This document shows, piece by piece, positions 6,728-15,423 of a stretch of DNA of 64,000 bases. Within the stretch, counting starts at the first letter, position 1; each line of letters opens with the position of its first letter. The position numbers and the translations under genes are program-made. The stretch spans positions 1 to 64,000 of the forward strand of contig WGLZ01000021.1 of assembly GCA_016471375.1 (NCBI GenBank), read 5' to 3'. This DNA is from Cyanobacteria bacterium RI_101 (GTDB taxonomy: Bacteria; Cyanobacteriota; Cyanobacteriia; Cyanobacteriales; Microcystaceae). Below the pieces are notes generated by a model. That model searched no databases, was not told where the DNA came from, and saw nothing but the letters and a program-made list of their open reading frames with translations.

Positions 6728-7603
6728 ATGAAAACAGCGTGGGTTTTTCCGGGACAAGGCTCCCAGGCGGTAGGGATGACAGGGAGTTTACCGGAAACGG
6801 AGGGGGGGCGCCGTCGTTTGGCGGAGGCGGAGGAAATTCTCGGCTGGTCGGTGTTAGAAAAATGCCAAGGTGACGAGGCGGAACTGGGACTGACCCGCCA
6901 CACCCAACCCTGTTTATATGTGGTGGAAACGATTTTGGCGGATCTGTTGAAGGAAGGGGGGCAAAATCCCGATTACGTCGCCGGCCATAGTTTGGGGGAA
7001 TATTCGGCGCTCTATAGCGCCGGGGTCTTTGATTTTGAGACGGGCTTAAAATTGGTGCAAAAGCGGGCCTTGCTGATGGAAGCGGCCCAGGGAGGCAAAA
7101 TGGCCGCCCTAATCAAGTTTGACCCGGAGCAGTTGCAGGGCCTTTTAGCGGCATACCCGGAAGTCGTCCTAGCCAACGACAACAGCGCCGAGCAGGTGGT
7201 TCTCTCCGGCCCCGCGGAGGCGATGGATCAGCTACTTCCGCAACTCAAGGCCAAACGGGTGGTTCCCCTAAAAGTGTCCGGCGCTTTCCACTCTCCCCAG
7301 ATGGCCGCCGCGGCCCAGGCCTTTGAGGCGGTTTTAACCGCCGTCGAATTTAGGGCGCCGCAGTGTCCCGTTTTAGCGAACACCGATCCCAGCCCCAGCG
7401 GCGACCCGGCGGTTCTCAAAACTCGCCTGCTGGCCCAGATGACGGGGGGGGTGCGGTGGCGGGAAATCCTGCTAACCCTGCCGACCCTCGGGGTCACCGA
7501 CCTCTGGGAAGTGGGGCCCGGAAAAGTGTTGACGGGTCTGGCGAAACGAACCTGCCCGGATCTGGCGCTGAAAAATATCGGCGATCTGCCGGACATTCCC
7601 TAA
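6728..7603 (+). CDS. fabD: Malonyl CoA-acyl carrier protein transacylase
   Basis: A 291-residue FabD that loads malonate onto acyl carrier protein for fatty acid synthesis in the cytoplasm. FPGQGSQAVGM at the N-terminus and the nucleophile elbow GHSLGEYSAL (catalytic Ser) are intact. The conserved Arg and the later SGAFHSPQM, with the catalytic His, are present, as is VGPGKVLTGL near the end. Length matches the family. In many cyanobacteria fabH precedes fabD; here the upstream genes are DUF29 proteins, so it seems to be expressed from its own promoter (extended -10 at 6678-6686). Confidence 0.96.
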   Translation: MKTAWVFPGQGSQAVGMTGSLPETEGGRRRLAEAEEILGWSVLEKCQGDEAELGLTRHTQPCLYVVETILADLLKEGGQNPDYVAGHSLGEYSALYSAGVFDFETGLKLVQKRALLMEAAQGGKMAALIKFDPEQLQGLLAAYPEVVLANDNSAEQVVLSGPAEAMDQLLPQLKAKRVVPLKVSGAFHSPQMAAAAQAFEAVLTAVEFRAPQCPVLANTDPSPSGDPAVLKTRLLAQMTGGVRWREILLTLPTLGVTDLWEVGPGKVLTGLAKRTCPDLALKNIGDLPDIP

Positions 7604-7702
7604 AATAGGGTTACACTTCATTACCGAAGGGACGTTACTCTCCTCGGCGCCGTTTTTTTCTTGACCCCTCCCCTTTGAGCAACCCAGTAAGGAGTATCGA
7701 TT

Positions 7703-8245
7703 GTGGCCACTCACAAAATCCTCGTCATTGACGATAGTAAAGTGATTCGGATGCGGGTGCGGGATATGCTCCCCCAGGGTAACTTCGAGGTTTTGGAGGC
7801 GCGGGACGGGCTGGAGGGGTTTAATCTGATCAAAACCGAGCGTCCCAATTTAATCATGTTGGACTGGCTCCTGCCCAAAATGACGGGCTGGGAGGTCTAT
7901 CAGGCAGTGCAAGAAAACTATGATCTCAAAAGCATTCCCCTAGTGTTGATGTCGGGACGCAAAGAAGAGGTGCTGGAAAAACTGGCGGAACCCTTCGAGT
8001 TCTTCGCCTTTGTGGAAAAACCCTTCGAGCAAAAGGAACTGGTGGCGGCCATCAAAGAGGCCATGGTCAAAGCCAAAAAACACGCCAAACCCGTCGGCGC
8101 CGCTCCCGCCAAAGCCTCCATCCCGGAAACCGGCGACGAGCTTCAGGATCTCAAACAACAGGTGGCCCACCTGACCGCGGAGGTGGAAAGCCTCAAGAAA
8201 AATATGTCTCAGTTGGTGGCGTTTATCCGCCAAAAGCTGAGCTAA
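7703..8245 (+). CDS. Single-domain response regulator with coiled-coil tail
   Basis: A 180-residue protein. Residues 1-125 form a CheY-like receiver: the acidic pair in ILVIDDSKV, the phosphoacceptor Asp in [14 protein letters not shown], the Ser of [11 protein letters not shown] and the Lys of VEKPFE. The receiver is followed by an Ala/Pro-rich linker and a predicted coiled coil ([20 protein letters not shown]) in place of a DNA-binding domain, so it probably signals by protein contact. The start is GTG at 7703, with AAGGAG nine bases upstream. The stop overlaps the stop of the convergent uppS gene by four bases. No kinase is adjacent. Confidence 0.88.
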   Translation: MATHKILVIDDSKVIRMRVRDMLPQGNFEVLEARDGLEGFNLIKTERPNLIMLDWLLPKMTGWEVYQAVQENYDLKSIPLVLMSGRKEEVLEKLAEPFEFFAFVEKPFEQKELVAAIKEAMVKAKKHAKPVGAAPAKASIPETGDELQDLKQQVAHLTAEVESLKKNMSQLVAFIRQKLS

Positions 8246-8991
8246 AGCTTGCCAAAGCGCCGGTGCCGGCCTTGAAAATCTAAGAGCGCCTGGTGGAGAG
8301 ATTCCCGGTCAAAGTCCGGCCAGAGGGTGGAGGTGACATAAATTTCGGCGTAGGCCATCTGCCAGAGCAGGAAGTTGCTAATCCTCATCTCCCCGCTGGT
8401 GCGGATTAGTAAGTCCGGGTGGGAGAGACCCTTCGTGTAGAGGTGTTTCTCCATCACCGCCTCGTCGATCTCCTCCGGCGCTAGCCGGCCTTCCTGAACC
8501 AAACGGGCGATGGCCCGGCAAGCGTCCAAGATTTCCTGTTGACCGCCGTAGTTGGTGGCCACGGTGAACTGAATGCCAGTATTCTGCTCCGTTTCCGCCA
8601 TGGAGCGGTCGATTTCCGCCTGCAAAGAAGCTGGCAGAGCGCCGAGATTGCCCACAAAGCGAATTTGCACGTTTTTTTCGTGCATTTCCCGCAATTCCCG
8701 GCGCAGAACCCGCTCAAAGAGGGTCATCAAAAATTCCACCTCCTCCAGGGGGCGCCCCCAATTTTCCGTGGAAAAGGCGTAGGCCGTCAGCGCCGGAATG
8801 CCCCAATCATCGCAACAGCGTAGGAGACCTTTGAGGGCGTCCACTCCCTTTTGGTGTCCCCGAATCCGGGGCAGACCCTTTTGTTTCGCCCAACGGCCGT
8901 TGCCGTCCATAATCACGGCGATATGACGGGGCAGGCGCTCGGGGTCAAGGTCGAGGGGACGGTCTTGCAACAGGGGAGAGGATGCGGTCAT
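8242..8991 (-). CDS. uppS: Isoprenyl transferase (undecaprenyl diphosphate synthase)
   Basis: A 249-residue cis-prenyltransferase that makes the C55 carrier lipid for peptidoglycan and surface polysaccharides. The P-loop-like [19 protein letters not shown] with the essential Asp, the later [13 protein letters not shown], and [22 protein letters not shown] are all typical and complete. It is the last gene of a minus-strand unit lysA-cdaA-uppS, starting two bases after the cdaA stop, so the two are almost certainly cotranscribed. In many cyanobacteria this cdaA-uppS pairing is kept, tying c-di-AMP production to wall precursor supply. Confidence 0.96.
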   Translation of the reverse strand: MTASSPLLQDRPLDLDPERLPRHIAVIMDGNGRWAKQKGLPRIRGHQKGVDALKGLLRCCDDWGIPALTAYAFSTENWGRPLEEVEFLMTLFERVLRRELREMHEKNVQIRFVGNLGALPASLQAEIDRSMAETEQNTGIQFTVATNYGGQQEILDACRAIARLVQEGRLAPEEIDEAVMEKHLYTKGLSHPDLLIRTSGEMRISNFLLWQMAYAEIYVTSTLWPDFDRESLHQALLDFQGRHRRFGKL

Positions 8992-8993
8992 GT

Positions 8994-9905
8994 TTACGAT
9001 TTATCGTCTGGAGCCGGAGGAGCAGGGCGGCCCAAAAAGCGCCGCAGAAACCATTTTCCTTGGGAACCCAGCGCCCGACCCAGATGCCCCAGGCGGGGCG
9101 CCGCGGTTTCCCGTTCCGTCAGGGGGGTAAATTGGGCGTCCAGTAATTCCCTTAGTTTACTGCTAGTGAGGGGGCGATTGAGCTTTCCCCGCTCCGCTAG
9201 GGTAATGGAGCCGGTTTCTTCCGAGACGACGATGCAGAGACAATTTTCGCTCCGCTCCGTGATGCCCATGGCGGCCCGGTGCCGGGTGCCCAACTGGCGG
9301 GAGGCGCTCCGCTCCGAGAGGGGCAAAATGACGCCCGCGGCGAGGACGCGACTGCCGCGAATAAAGACGGCGCCGTCGTGGAGGAGGGTTTTGGGCTGGA
9401 AAATAGTTTGCAAAAGCTCTTTAGACAACTCGCCGTTGAGGGTCACGCCGGAGTTCACAAAGATACGACTGTCTAAACTGCCTTGGGTTTCCACCACCAT
9501 CAGCGCCCCCACCCGATTTTGGGAAAGCTCCTTGACCGCGTCGATGATTTCGTCGATGGCGCTCTCGGTTTTAGGAACCGAGGCGGGGGGTTGAAAAAGT
9601 TTGAGGAGTTTGCCCCGGCCCAAGAGTTCCAAAGCGCGCCGAAATTCCACTTGAAAAATCACCGCCAAGGCCACCGCGGCGCCGAGAACCAGTTTTTCCA
9701 GCACGAATTGGAGCAGTTCTAGCTGAAGAATCCGGCTCAAAACCTGGGCGCCGACGAGAACGAGCAACCCCCTGAGCGTCCAGAGATTGGGATATTCCCC
9801 AATAACCAAGCTGACTCCATAAAAGAGGGCCGCCACCAAACCGAGATCGAGGGCATTATGGAGCAGTTGGAGTAAGGCGCCGGGGTCAACGGGAAAGCCC
9901 GTCAT
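8994..9905 (-). CDS. cdaA: Diadenylate cyclase CdaA
   Basis: A 303-residue membrane enzyme that condenses two ATP to c-di-AMP. The first 90 residues hold three hydrophobic segments, as in CdaA/DacA. The DisA_N catalytic domain follows, with [11 protein letters not shown] (DGA motif, about residue 177) and [10 protein letters not shown] (RHR motif, about residue 210), both required for activity. The C-terminus is a basic, proline-rich tail ending [10 protein letters not shown]. c-di-AMP is known to control potassium uptake, osmotic balance and, in cyanobacteria, survival in the dark. The gene lies 26 bp after lysA and is tightly coupled to uppS. Confidence 0.94.
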   Translation of the reverse strand: MTGFPVDPGALLQLLHNALDLGLVAALFYGVSLVIGEYPNLWTLRGLLVLVGAQVLSRILQLELLQFVLEKLVLGAAVALAVIFQVEFRRALELLGRGKLLKLFQPPASVPKTESAIDEIIDAVKELSQNRVGALMVVETQGSLDSRIFVNSGVTLNGELSKELLQTIFQPKTLLHDGAVFIRGSRVLAAGVILPLSERSASRQLGTRHRAAMGITERSENCLCIVVSEETGSITLAERGKLNRPLTSSKLRELLDAQFTPLTERETAAPRLGHLGRALGSQGKWFLRRFLGRPAPPAPDDKS

Positions 9906-9931
9906 GGGTCAAGGGGGGTTAAAAGTAATCT

Positions 9932-11344
9932 CTATTTGAGGAGGCGATGGGGCAAACAGTCCTGGCGGATTAAATCGCTGTAGGACTCTCGTTTGAGAAT
10001 CAGATTGGCCTCGCCGTCCTTGACCAAAACCGCGGCCGGTCGGGGCAGACGATTGTAGTTAGAGGCCATGCTGTAGTTATAGGCGCCGGTGGCGAAAACC
10101 GTCACAATATCCCCCGGCTCGGCGGCGGGCAACGGGAGGTCATGGATAAGAATATCCCCCGATTCGCAGTGTTTGCCCGCTAGGGTCACCGGCTCCGCGG
10201 TCGGCGCCGTCGCCTTGTTGGCCAAAATGGCTCGATAGAGGGACTGGTAGGTAATGGGGCGGGGATTGTCGGACATGCCCCCGTCCACCGCTAGATAGGT
10301 TCGAATACCGGGAACCACTTTTTTCCCGCCCACTCGATAGGCGGTGACGCAGGCCGTCCCGATTAAAGAGCGCCCCGGCTCCGCCATCAGTTTGGGTAGG
10401 GCTAACCGGCGCTTCTCGCAAGCTTTAACCACGGCCTCGGAAACCGCCTTAACCCACTCTTCAATACTGGGGGGGTCGTCCTGTTCCGTATAACGAATCC
10501 CTAAACCGCCGCCAATGTTGAGAATCTCCAAGGGCAACCCGTGGCCGAGACCTTTTTCAAACCAATCCGCCAACACGTCCCCTAAATCTTGATGGGGCTG
10601 GCGCTCGAAAATCTGGGAGCCGATGTGGGCGTGGAGGCCCAAGCAATGGAATTGGGACTGTTGGGCGACAAAGGTAAAGACGGCGTCCAATTGCTGGGGA
10701 TCAAAGCCAAATTTACTATCCAAATGCCCGGTGCGGATGTAGTCGTGGGTGTGGCACTCGATGCCGGGGGTGAGGCGGAGCAAAATGGGAATCGGCGCTT
10801 CCGGGCGCTCGGCGCCGAGGCGGGCCAGGGTTTCCAACTCTAACCAGTTATCGACGATGATGACGCATCCCACCGCCAGGGCTTCTTCCAGTTCCTGCCG
10901 GGATTTATTATTGCCGTGGAAGTAAATCTTACTGGCCGCCTCCGCCGTATTCCAGCCCATTTGTCCCAAGGTTCTCAAGGTCGTGTAGAGTTCCCCCCCG
11001 GAGACGACGTCGAAGCCTAGGTCTTCTTGGGCCACCACAGCGCAGACCGCCAAACAACTCCAGGCCTTGGAGGCGTAGATCACCTGACTCGGGCCGGGAT
11101 AGTAGGCTTTAAAGGCGTCCCGATACTGTCCGCAGGCGGCCCGGAGGGTGGTTTCGTCCAGAATGTAGAGGGGAGAGCCGAACTTTTCCACTAAAGCGGG
11201 GACGTCGCAACCGCCGATTTCTAAATGTCCCTGGGCGTTAATCTCGGCGCTGAGGGGAACCAAATTCTGGTTGGGGGACGGGGAGCGGGGCTGATCGATA
11301 AAGGCCTGGCCAGAGGGGGAGGGAGGCAATTCCGTAGAAAGCAT
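9932..11344 (-). CDS. lysA: Diaminopimelate decarboxylase
   Basis: A 470-residue PLP enzyme catalysing the last step of lysine synthesis, meso-diaminopimelate to lysine. It is an alanine-racemase-fold barrel plus beta domain. The PLP lysine sits in VIYASKAWSC, the phosphate-binding turn is in ILNIGGGLGIRY, and the catalytic CESGDIL and the Tyr of ATGAYNYSMASNYN are present. The N-terminal 40 residues before ALVEKFGSPLYILDE are a low-complexity extension. It heads the lysA-cdaA-uppS unit; the combination places peptidoglycan precursor use (DAP), carrier lipid and c-di-AMP in one transcript. Confidence 0.96.
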   Translation of the reverse strand: MLSTELPPSPSGQAFIDQPRSPSPNQNLVPLSAEINAQGHLEIGGCDVPALVEKFGSPLYILDETTLRAACGQYRDAFKAYYPGPSQVIYASKAWSCLAVCAVVAQEDLGFDVVSGGELYTTLRTLGQMGWNTAEAASKIYFHGNNKSRQELEEALAVGCVIIVDNWLELETLARLGAERPEAPIPILLRLTPGIECHTHDYIRTGHLDSKFGFDPQQLDAVFTFVAQQSQFHCLGLHAHIGSQIFERQPHQDLGDVLADWFEKGLGHGLPLEILNIGGGLGIRYTEQDDPPSIEEWVKAVSEAVVKACEKRRLALPKLMAEPGRSLIGTACVTAYRVGGKKVVPGIRTYLAVDGGMSDNPRPITYQSLYRAILANKATAPTAEPVTLAGKHCESGDILIHDLPLPAAEPGDIVTVFATGAYNYSMASNYNRLPRPAAVLVKDGEANLILKRESYSDLIRQDCLPHRLLK

Positions 11345-11509
11345 GGGGGCGTGTAAGCGGGAGAAGAAACCGTCGATACTTCAGTGTATCAAGGGGCGGG
11401 CAGATCCACTGCGGCTTTTTGGGAACCGGAGCCGAAACCGGAATCCGCCGGGTTGATTAGAATAGGGAAGCTCGAATCCGCCTCTATGAATCCCCCTAAA
11501 TTCTCCTTT

Positions 11510-11538
11510 GCAAGGCGCCGTACTGAGCTTGTCGAAGT
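11510..11538 (+). repeat. GCAAGGCGCCGTACTGAGCT dispersed element, copy 1
   Basis: The 29 bp starting GCAAGGCGCCGTACTGAGCT and ending GTCGAAGT matches 40441-40469 at 28 of 29 positions. It includes a GGCGCC palindrome and one arm of the CTGAGC...GAAGG family. Confidence 0.7.
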
Positions 11539-11569
11539 GAGGACTTTGAAGGCCGGTTCCCCCCTTTCC

Positions 11570-11591
11570 AAGGCTACGGTGTATACACAAG
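11570..11591 (+). repeat. AAGGCTACGGTGTA dispersed element, copy 2
   Basis: Matches 2573-2594 at 21 of 22 positions. The centre GTGTATACAC is a 10-bp perfect palindrome. Confidence 0.65.
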
Positions 11592-11609
11592 CGTCAAAAC
11601 CCCCTCTAA

Positions 11610-11670
11610 CTCCCCCTTGGTAAGGGGGAGAACTAGAAATAGTTGTTCCCTCCCCTTGCCAAGGGGAGGG
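11610..11670. repeat. Tandem CCCCTT/AAGGGG hairpins
   Basis: CTCCCCCTTGGTAAGGGGGAG (shown here as two arms CTCCCCCTT and AAGGGGGAG, 11610-11630) and CCCTCCCCTT / AAGGGGAGGG (11648-11670) are two near-perfect hairpins 17 bp apart. Such hairpins are a common type of spacer repeat in cyanobacteria. Neither has a T-tract. Confidence 0.65.
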
Positions 11671-11805
11671 CTAGGGAGGGGTTCTTGATGGCATTTCAGA
11701 AATTATTTTAGTATATGTGTGCACAGTGGCTTTTCCAAGGGAGGCTAGGGGGGATAAAACCAAGGTATAGAGCCTTTTTAACCGCTTAGATTTCTCCGAT
11801 TTTTC

Positions 11806-13014
11806 ATGAAAACCCCATATTGGTTAATCCTAATCGGATTCCTAGGCAGTCTTTTCCCTCTTTGGGGATGCGCCGCGGCGCCGACGGTGCCCGAGACTCT
11901 CTCGGGGCCCCAAGCGGAGGAACCGCCCGTCACCGCCGTGAAAACAGTATCCGTCGTCCAGGGGTTGGAGCATCCCTGGGGACTGGCTTGGCTCCCCAAT
12001 GGCGATATTCTCATTACCGAGCGCCCCGGACGCCTGCGGCGGGTTCGTAATGGGAAACTTGACCCGAATCCCATTCCCGGCCTCGGCGAAGTGGCCACGG
12101 TCGGCGCCGAACAAGTTTTCGCTAGCCAACAGGGCGGACTGCTGGATATCGCCGTTCATCCCCGCTTTCAGGAAACGGGCTGGCTCTATTTTTCTTACGC
12201 CCACGGCTCCCGAGAGGCGAATCGCACCCGGGTGGCCCGGGCCAAGTTTGACGGCCAAGCTCTCACAGACTGGGAGGTGATTTTTGAAGTGGGACAGAGT
12301 AAAAGAGACGGTCAACACTTCGGCTCCCGTTTGGTTTGGCTACCGGATCAAACCCTGTTGGTGTCTATTGGCGACGGCGGCAATCCGCCGGTTCGATTAG
12401 AGGGAGACTTGATTCGCCTCCAGGCCCAGAATCTTGGCAGTCATTTGGGAAAAGTGATTCGCATTACCGAAGACGGGAAAATTCCCCCGAATAATCCCTT
12501 TCTTAACCGCCCAGGGGCGGCGCCGGAGGTCTGGAGCTACGGCCACCGCAATATCCAGGGCATGGCCTACGATCCCTTGAGAAAGAAGGTGTGGGCCACG
12601 GAGCACGGCTCTCGGGGCGGCGACGAATTGAACGAGGTTCGCCGGGGGGAAAATTACGGCTGGCCCCTCGTTTCCTTTAGCTTGGAGTACAGCGCCGACA
12701 AACCCGTGGCGCCGACAAGCGCCGATCCCGCCATGGTCTCTCCCCAACGGGTCTGGACGCCCGCCATCGCCCCCTCCGGTTTAGCGGTGTATACGAGCAA
12801 TCGTTTTCCCCAATGGCGGGGCAATTTATTTCTGGGGGGTCTGGTTTCCCGGAGCCTCCATCGCTTGGAATTAGACGAAGAGGGGCGGGTCAAAAGAGAA
12901 TCCCGCGTGCCCATTGGGGAGAGGACGCGGGACGCGCGGCAGGGGCCGGACGGTTATCTCTATGTTTTGACGGACGCCAACCCCGGTCAACTCTTACGGC
13001 TAGCGCCGGAATAG
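11806..13014 (+). CDS. PQQ-dependent sugar (aldose) dehydrogenase-like lipoprotein
   Basis: A 402-residue protein of the soluble glucose/aldose sugar dehydrogenase (GSDH, YliI-like) family, a six-bladed beta-propeller using PQQ and calcium to oxidise sugars in the periplasm. The N-terminus has a lipoprotein signal with lipobox LWGC (Cys22), followed by a proline-rich linker. Family segments include LEHPWGLAWLPNGDILITERPGRL (split over residues 48-71), GLLDIAVHP, SYGHRNIQGMAY and ATEHGSRGGDELN. Cyanobacteria often lack PQQ synthesis genes, so the cofactor may be scavenged or the activity changed; that is inference. It stands alone, convergent with a small conserved gene. Confidence 0.88.
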   Translation: MKTPYWLILIGFLGSLFPLWGCAAAPTVPETLSGPQAEEPPVTAVKTVSVVQGLEHPWGLAWLPNGDILITERPGRLRRVRNGKLDPNPIPGLGEVATVGAEQVFASQQGGLLDIAVHPRFQETGWLYFSYAHGSREANRTRVARAKFDGQALTDWEVIFEVGQSKRDGQHFGSRLVWLPDQTLLVSIGDGGNPPVRLEGDLIRLQAQNLGSHLGKVIRITEDGKIPPNNPFLNRPGAAPEVWSYGHRNIQGMAYDPLRKKVWATEHGSRGGDELNEVRRGENYGWPLVSFSLEYSADKPVAPTSADPAMVSPQRVWTPAIAPSGLAVYTSNRFPQWRGNLFLGGLVSRSLHRLELDEEGRVKRESRVPIGERTRDARQGPDGYLYVLTDANPGQLLRLAPE

Positions 13015-13017
13015 GCC

Positions 13018-13188
13018 TTAATAAGCTAAGGTTTCCAGGGTTTGGCGAAGATAGCGCCGGACTTGGCTTTCGAGGGTGGAGGCGACTTCGCTTTGGTCGT
13101 CTTGCCAGCACTTAAAGCCGGAGGTGGCGGCGATGGCCTGTTGGAGATTCTGCCAAACGGGGGTTGCGGGGGCGGGAGTAGAGTTCAT
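13018..13188 (-). CDS. Small conserved hypothetical protein
   Basis: A roughly 56-residue soluble protein, MNSTPAPATPVWQNLQQAIA onward, with the segment GFKCWQDDQSEVASTLESQVRRYLRQTLETLAY folded probably as two helices. The frame is open to 13221, with earlier possible starts at 13221 and 13200; 13188 is chosen because residues before it look non-conserved. The amino-acid composition is that of a real protein, and the gene fits exactly between neighbours. I do not recognise a named family. Confidence 0.6.
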   Translation of the reverse strand: MNSTPAPATPVWQNLQQAIAATSGFKCWQDDQSEVASTLESQVRRYLRQTLETLAY

Positions 13189-13284
13189 AATTATCGCCAT
13201 CTCGATACAATTCTGGAGCAAGGGTTTTTTGCGGTTGATACTGTTTAGATTAACCCAGGTTTTGAGGAAAAACTGCTATCTGGG

Positions 13285-14163
13285 TCACACTGGCGAAAAA
13301 TTGCGGGAATAGGTCATTTGTGTTTCCGGTGATTTCAGACGCGCGATTTGCAAGGCCGTCAGATGGGAGAGAGGCAAGGTTTCCCGTCCCGTCTCCCGCA
13401 ACGTCTTCCCCAGCGCCGCTAAGAGCGCTTGGCGCCGCGGCGCCGTCAGGGCGATAAAGGGGGAAAGGGTGCTGAGCAGTCCGAGGTAGTCGGCAAGGGC
13501 GTAATCACGGTCTTGGAGGACGTCGGCCTGAACAATTTGGCTAAAATAGCCGCAGTTTAAAAGCTCTTGCTCAAAGGTCTCCAAATTGCGGCGGTGTTGG
13601 GTCAAGCTAGCTCGGCGGGCGTAGGCGGGCAGTTCCGGAGCCAATTCTTGGTAAATCGGGTCGAGGCGGGCGCAAATATCTTCCTCGGGCTGGGGCGGGG
13701 TATTCCAGAGCAAGATGAGAACCCCGTCGGGTTTGAGATATCGACGGGCTAAGGCGCAGCGCCGTTGGGGCGAGAGCCAATGCCAAGCCGTCGCCGCTAG
13801 GATGGCGTCAAAGGGTTCTCCGTCCCAGATCCACTCTTCCCAGAGACATTGCTCCACCCGAACCTCGGGAAAGGGGGCGCAGAGACGCCGGGCCGTTTCG
13901 CAAGCGCCGGCGCTGGGGTCTAGGGCCACAATCCGCAAACCGCGCCGGGCTAGGGGCAGGGTGACGGCGCCGGGGCCGCAACCGATTTCCAACAAGCGAG
14001 CGCCGGGGACTAGGTCGGCCCAAACCCAAACCTGGTCCAAAAAATCAGGGTCATAGGGAGGACGATAGAGCCGGTAGGCTTCCGCCACCTCGTCGTACCA
14101 GCCCTGGGGAATCCGGCCGCCCTCGGCGCCGTAGTCTCGCAAAATATCGCTCCAGGTTTTCAT
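13285..14163 (-). CDS. Class I SAM-dependent methyltransferase
   Basis: A 292-residue Rossmann-fold methyltransferase. Motif I is RLLEIGCGPGAVTLPLARRG, the acidic end of strand 2 is ALDPSAGACE, and PFDAILAATAWHWLSPQ is motif IV with a His-Trp pair as in ubiquinone/menaquinone-like and trans-aconitate-like methyltransferases. The substrate cannot be told from sequence. The start ATG at 14163 gives an N-terminus MKTWSDILRDYGAEGGRIPQ consistent with the cap helix. It is transcribed alone, opposite to the secreted proteins on its right. Confidence 0.85.
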   Translation of the reverse strand: MKTWSDILRDYGAEGGRIPQGWYDEVAEAYRLYRPPYDPDFLDQVWVWADLVPGARLLEIGCGPGAVTLPLARRGLRIVALDPSAGACETARRLCAPFPEVRVEQCLWEEWIWDGEPFDAILAATAWHWLSPQRRCALARRYLKPDGVLILLWNTPPQPEEDICARLDPIYQELAPELPAYARRASLTQHRRNLETFEQELLNCGYFSQIVQADVLQDRDYALADYLGLLSTLSPFIALTAPRRQALLAALGKTLRETGRETLPLSHLTALQIARLKSPETQMTYSRNFSPV

Positions 14164-14321
14164 GGTTTTCGCAACAGCAACGCGGGTTTAATTCATCTTA
14201 AAGCGGCCCCTATTCCCCTAAGGCATAACCCCTATTCCTATTTTGGGGCTTCTCAAACCCAAAAATATCCCGCACTATACGAGTCATTCCGCTTGTTTTC
14301 TCTGTTTCCGCGATTGAATTT

Positions 14322-14699
14322 ATGTTAAACCCCAAAGCCTTCGCTCTTTTCCTCGCTCCCCTGACCTTAAGCGCCGGCATGGTTATCGGCGAGATTGTTC
14401 TGGAGGGCGCTCTGCCGCAACTCGCTTCTATCGCCCAGGCGGCGCCGGAACTGACCCCCCAACAACAAATTGACTTGATTATTAAAAGCAAAGGGCAGAT
14501 TGGGAGCGGCGACCAACTGCGGCGCTTTTTCTACAAAGACCTGACCCCCATCGGCGTGCAACCCGGCGGCGCCGGCATGGTGGTTAATCTCTACAATAAA
14601 GCCAACAATGTGACCTTCTCCTACTGCTCTAACTACGATGTGGTGGTGGCGGTGAAATCCGGGAAAGTGACCCAGTTCCCCGCCGACGAAGTTCGTTAA
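14322..14699 (+). CDS. Secreted conserved hypothetical protein
   Basis: A 125-residue protein. Residues 1-40 form a signal peptide with a hydrophobic core (FALFLAPLTLSAGMVIGEIV), probably cleaved after an Ala-rich AQAAP region. The mature part is about 85 residues with predicted beta strands (PGGAGMVVNLYNKANNVTFS, VVVAVKSGKVTQFPADEV) and a single cysteine. I cannot name a family. It lies 28 bp before the peroxiredoxin gene in the same direction and may be cotranscribed with it. Confidence 0.7.
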   Translation: MLNPKAFALFLAPLTLSAGMVIGEIVLEGALPQLASIAQAAPELTPQQQIDLIIKSKGQIGSGDQLRRFFYKDLTPIGVQPGGAGMVVNLYNKANNVTFSYCSNYDVVVAVKSGKVTQFPADEVR

Positions 14700-14727
14700 G
14701 GCTTCCCGTTAACCTCCGGCGTTGTCC

Positions 14728-15375
14728 ATGTCCCTCCAAATTCAACTCCGTCAATTCCATCAAGAATTTTTGGCTAAATCTCCCCCGGCAACCTTGGCCA
14801 TCTTGGAAACGGCGGCGGCGGAATTACGAGAGCGGTTTGCCCAACGCCCCAGTCTCCGGCCGGGGGATCTAGCGCCGGATTTTATGCTAGTCAGCGCCGA
14901 AGGAACTCTAGTCTCTCTCTCGGAGCAAGTGGAGAAGGGGCCGCTGATTCTTTCCTTTTTTCGGGGCGGTTGGTGTCCCTACTGTCTTTTGGAATTGCGG
15001 GCCTACCAAGGAATCTGGCCCGAGATTCAGGCGCTGGGCGCTTTCCTCTTAGCGGTCTCTCCCCAGACATTAACCATTTCTCGGGCCATGGCGGAGCGCA
15101 ACGGGCTGGGGTATCCCCTCCTGAGCGATCTCGGTTGTCAGACCGCCCAGGATTACGGCTTAGCGTTTGTCGTTCCCGACGCCGTTCGGGCGCTGTACTA
15201 CGCTTGGGGTCATCCCCTGCCGGATTACAACGGCTCCGAGGACTGGCTTCTGCCCATCCCGGCCACTTTTATCCTCGACCGGCGCCGTCGCATTGTCGAG
15301 GCCTTTATCGAACCCGACTTTTCCCGGCGCTATGAACCCGAGACGGCGCTGGCCCGGCTACGGACTTTAGTTTGA
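14728..15375 (+). CDS. Peroxiredoxin-like (AhpC/TSA) protein
   Basis: A 215-residue thioredoxin-fold peroxidase-like protein. Residues about 40-80 read PGDLAPDFMLVSAEG, and the active site is SFFRGGWCPYCLLELRAYQ, a Cys-x-x-Cys in place of the usual T-x-x-C, placing it in the peroxiredoxin-like group annotated near alkyl hydroperoxide reductase. It probably reduces peroxides or disulfides in the cytoplasm. TTG at 14722 also lies in frame, but ATG at 14728 (MSLQIQLRQFHQEF) is preferred. There is no export signal. Neighbours are two secreted proteins. Confidence 0.85.
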   Translation: MSLQIQLRQFHQEFLAKSPPATLAILETAAAELRERFAQRPSLRPGDLAPDFMLVSAEGTLVSLSEQVEKGPLILSFFRGGWCPYCLLELRAYQGIWPEIQALGAFLLAVSPQTLTISRAMAERNGLGYPLLSDLGCQTAQDYGLAFVVPDAVRALYYAWGHPLPDYNGSEDWLLPIPATFILDRRRRIVEAFIEPDFSRRYEPETALARLRTLV

Positions 15376-15423
15376 TTCGTTCGCATCGTTAACCGCTGTT
15401 TTTCTCTAATCCCTCAAACCATC

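Larger units (their letters stand above)
11345..11805. other. Intergenic region rich in repeats
   Basis: A 461-bp spacer between divergent genes. It contains a copy of the GCAAGGCGCCGTACTGAGCT element (11510-11538), a copy of the AAGGCTACGGTGTA element (11570-11591), two strong CCCCTT/AAGGGG hairpins (11610-11670), and TGTGCACAGTGGCTTTT at about 11718-11734. No credible gene is visible. Promoters for lysA and the dehydrogenase are expected near the ends. Confidence 0.6.

Noticed and set aside
8851-9594. 247-codon plus-strand frame
   Set aside because: Antisense to cdaA and uppS, which are unmistakable; Arg/Ser-rich composition is typical of an antisense shadow in GC-rich DNA.
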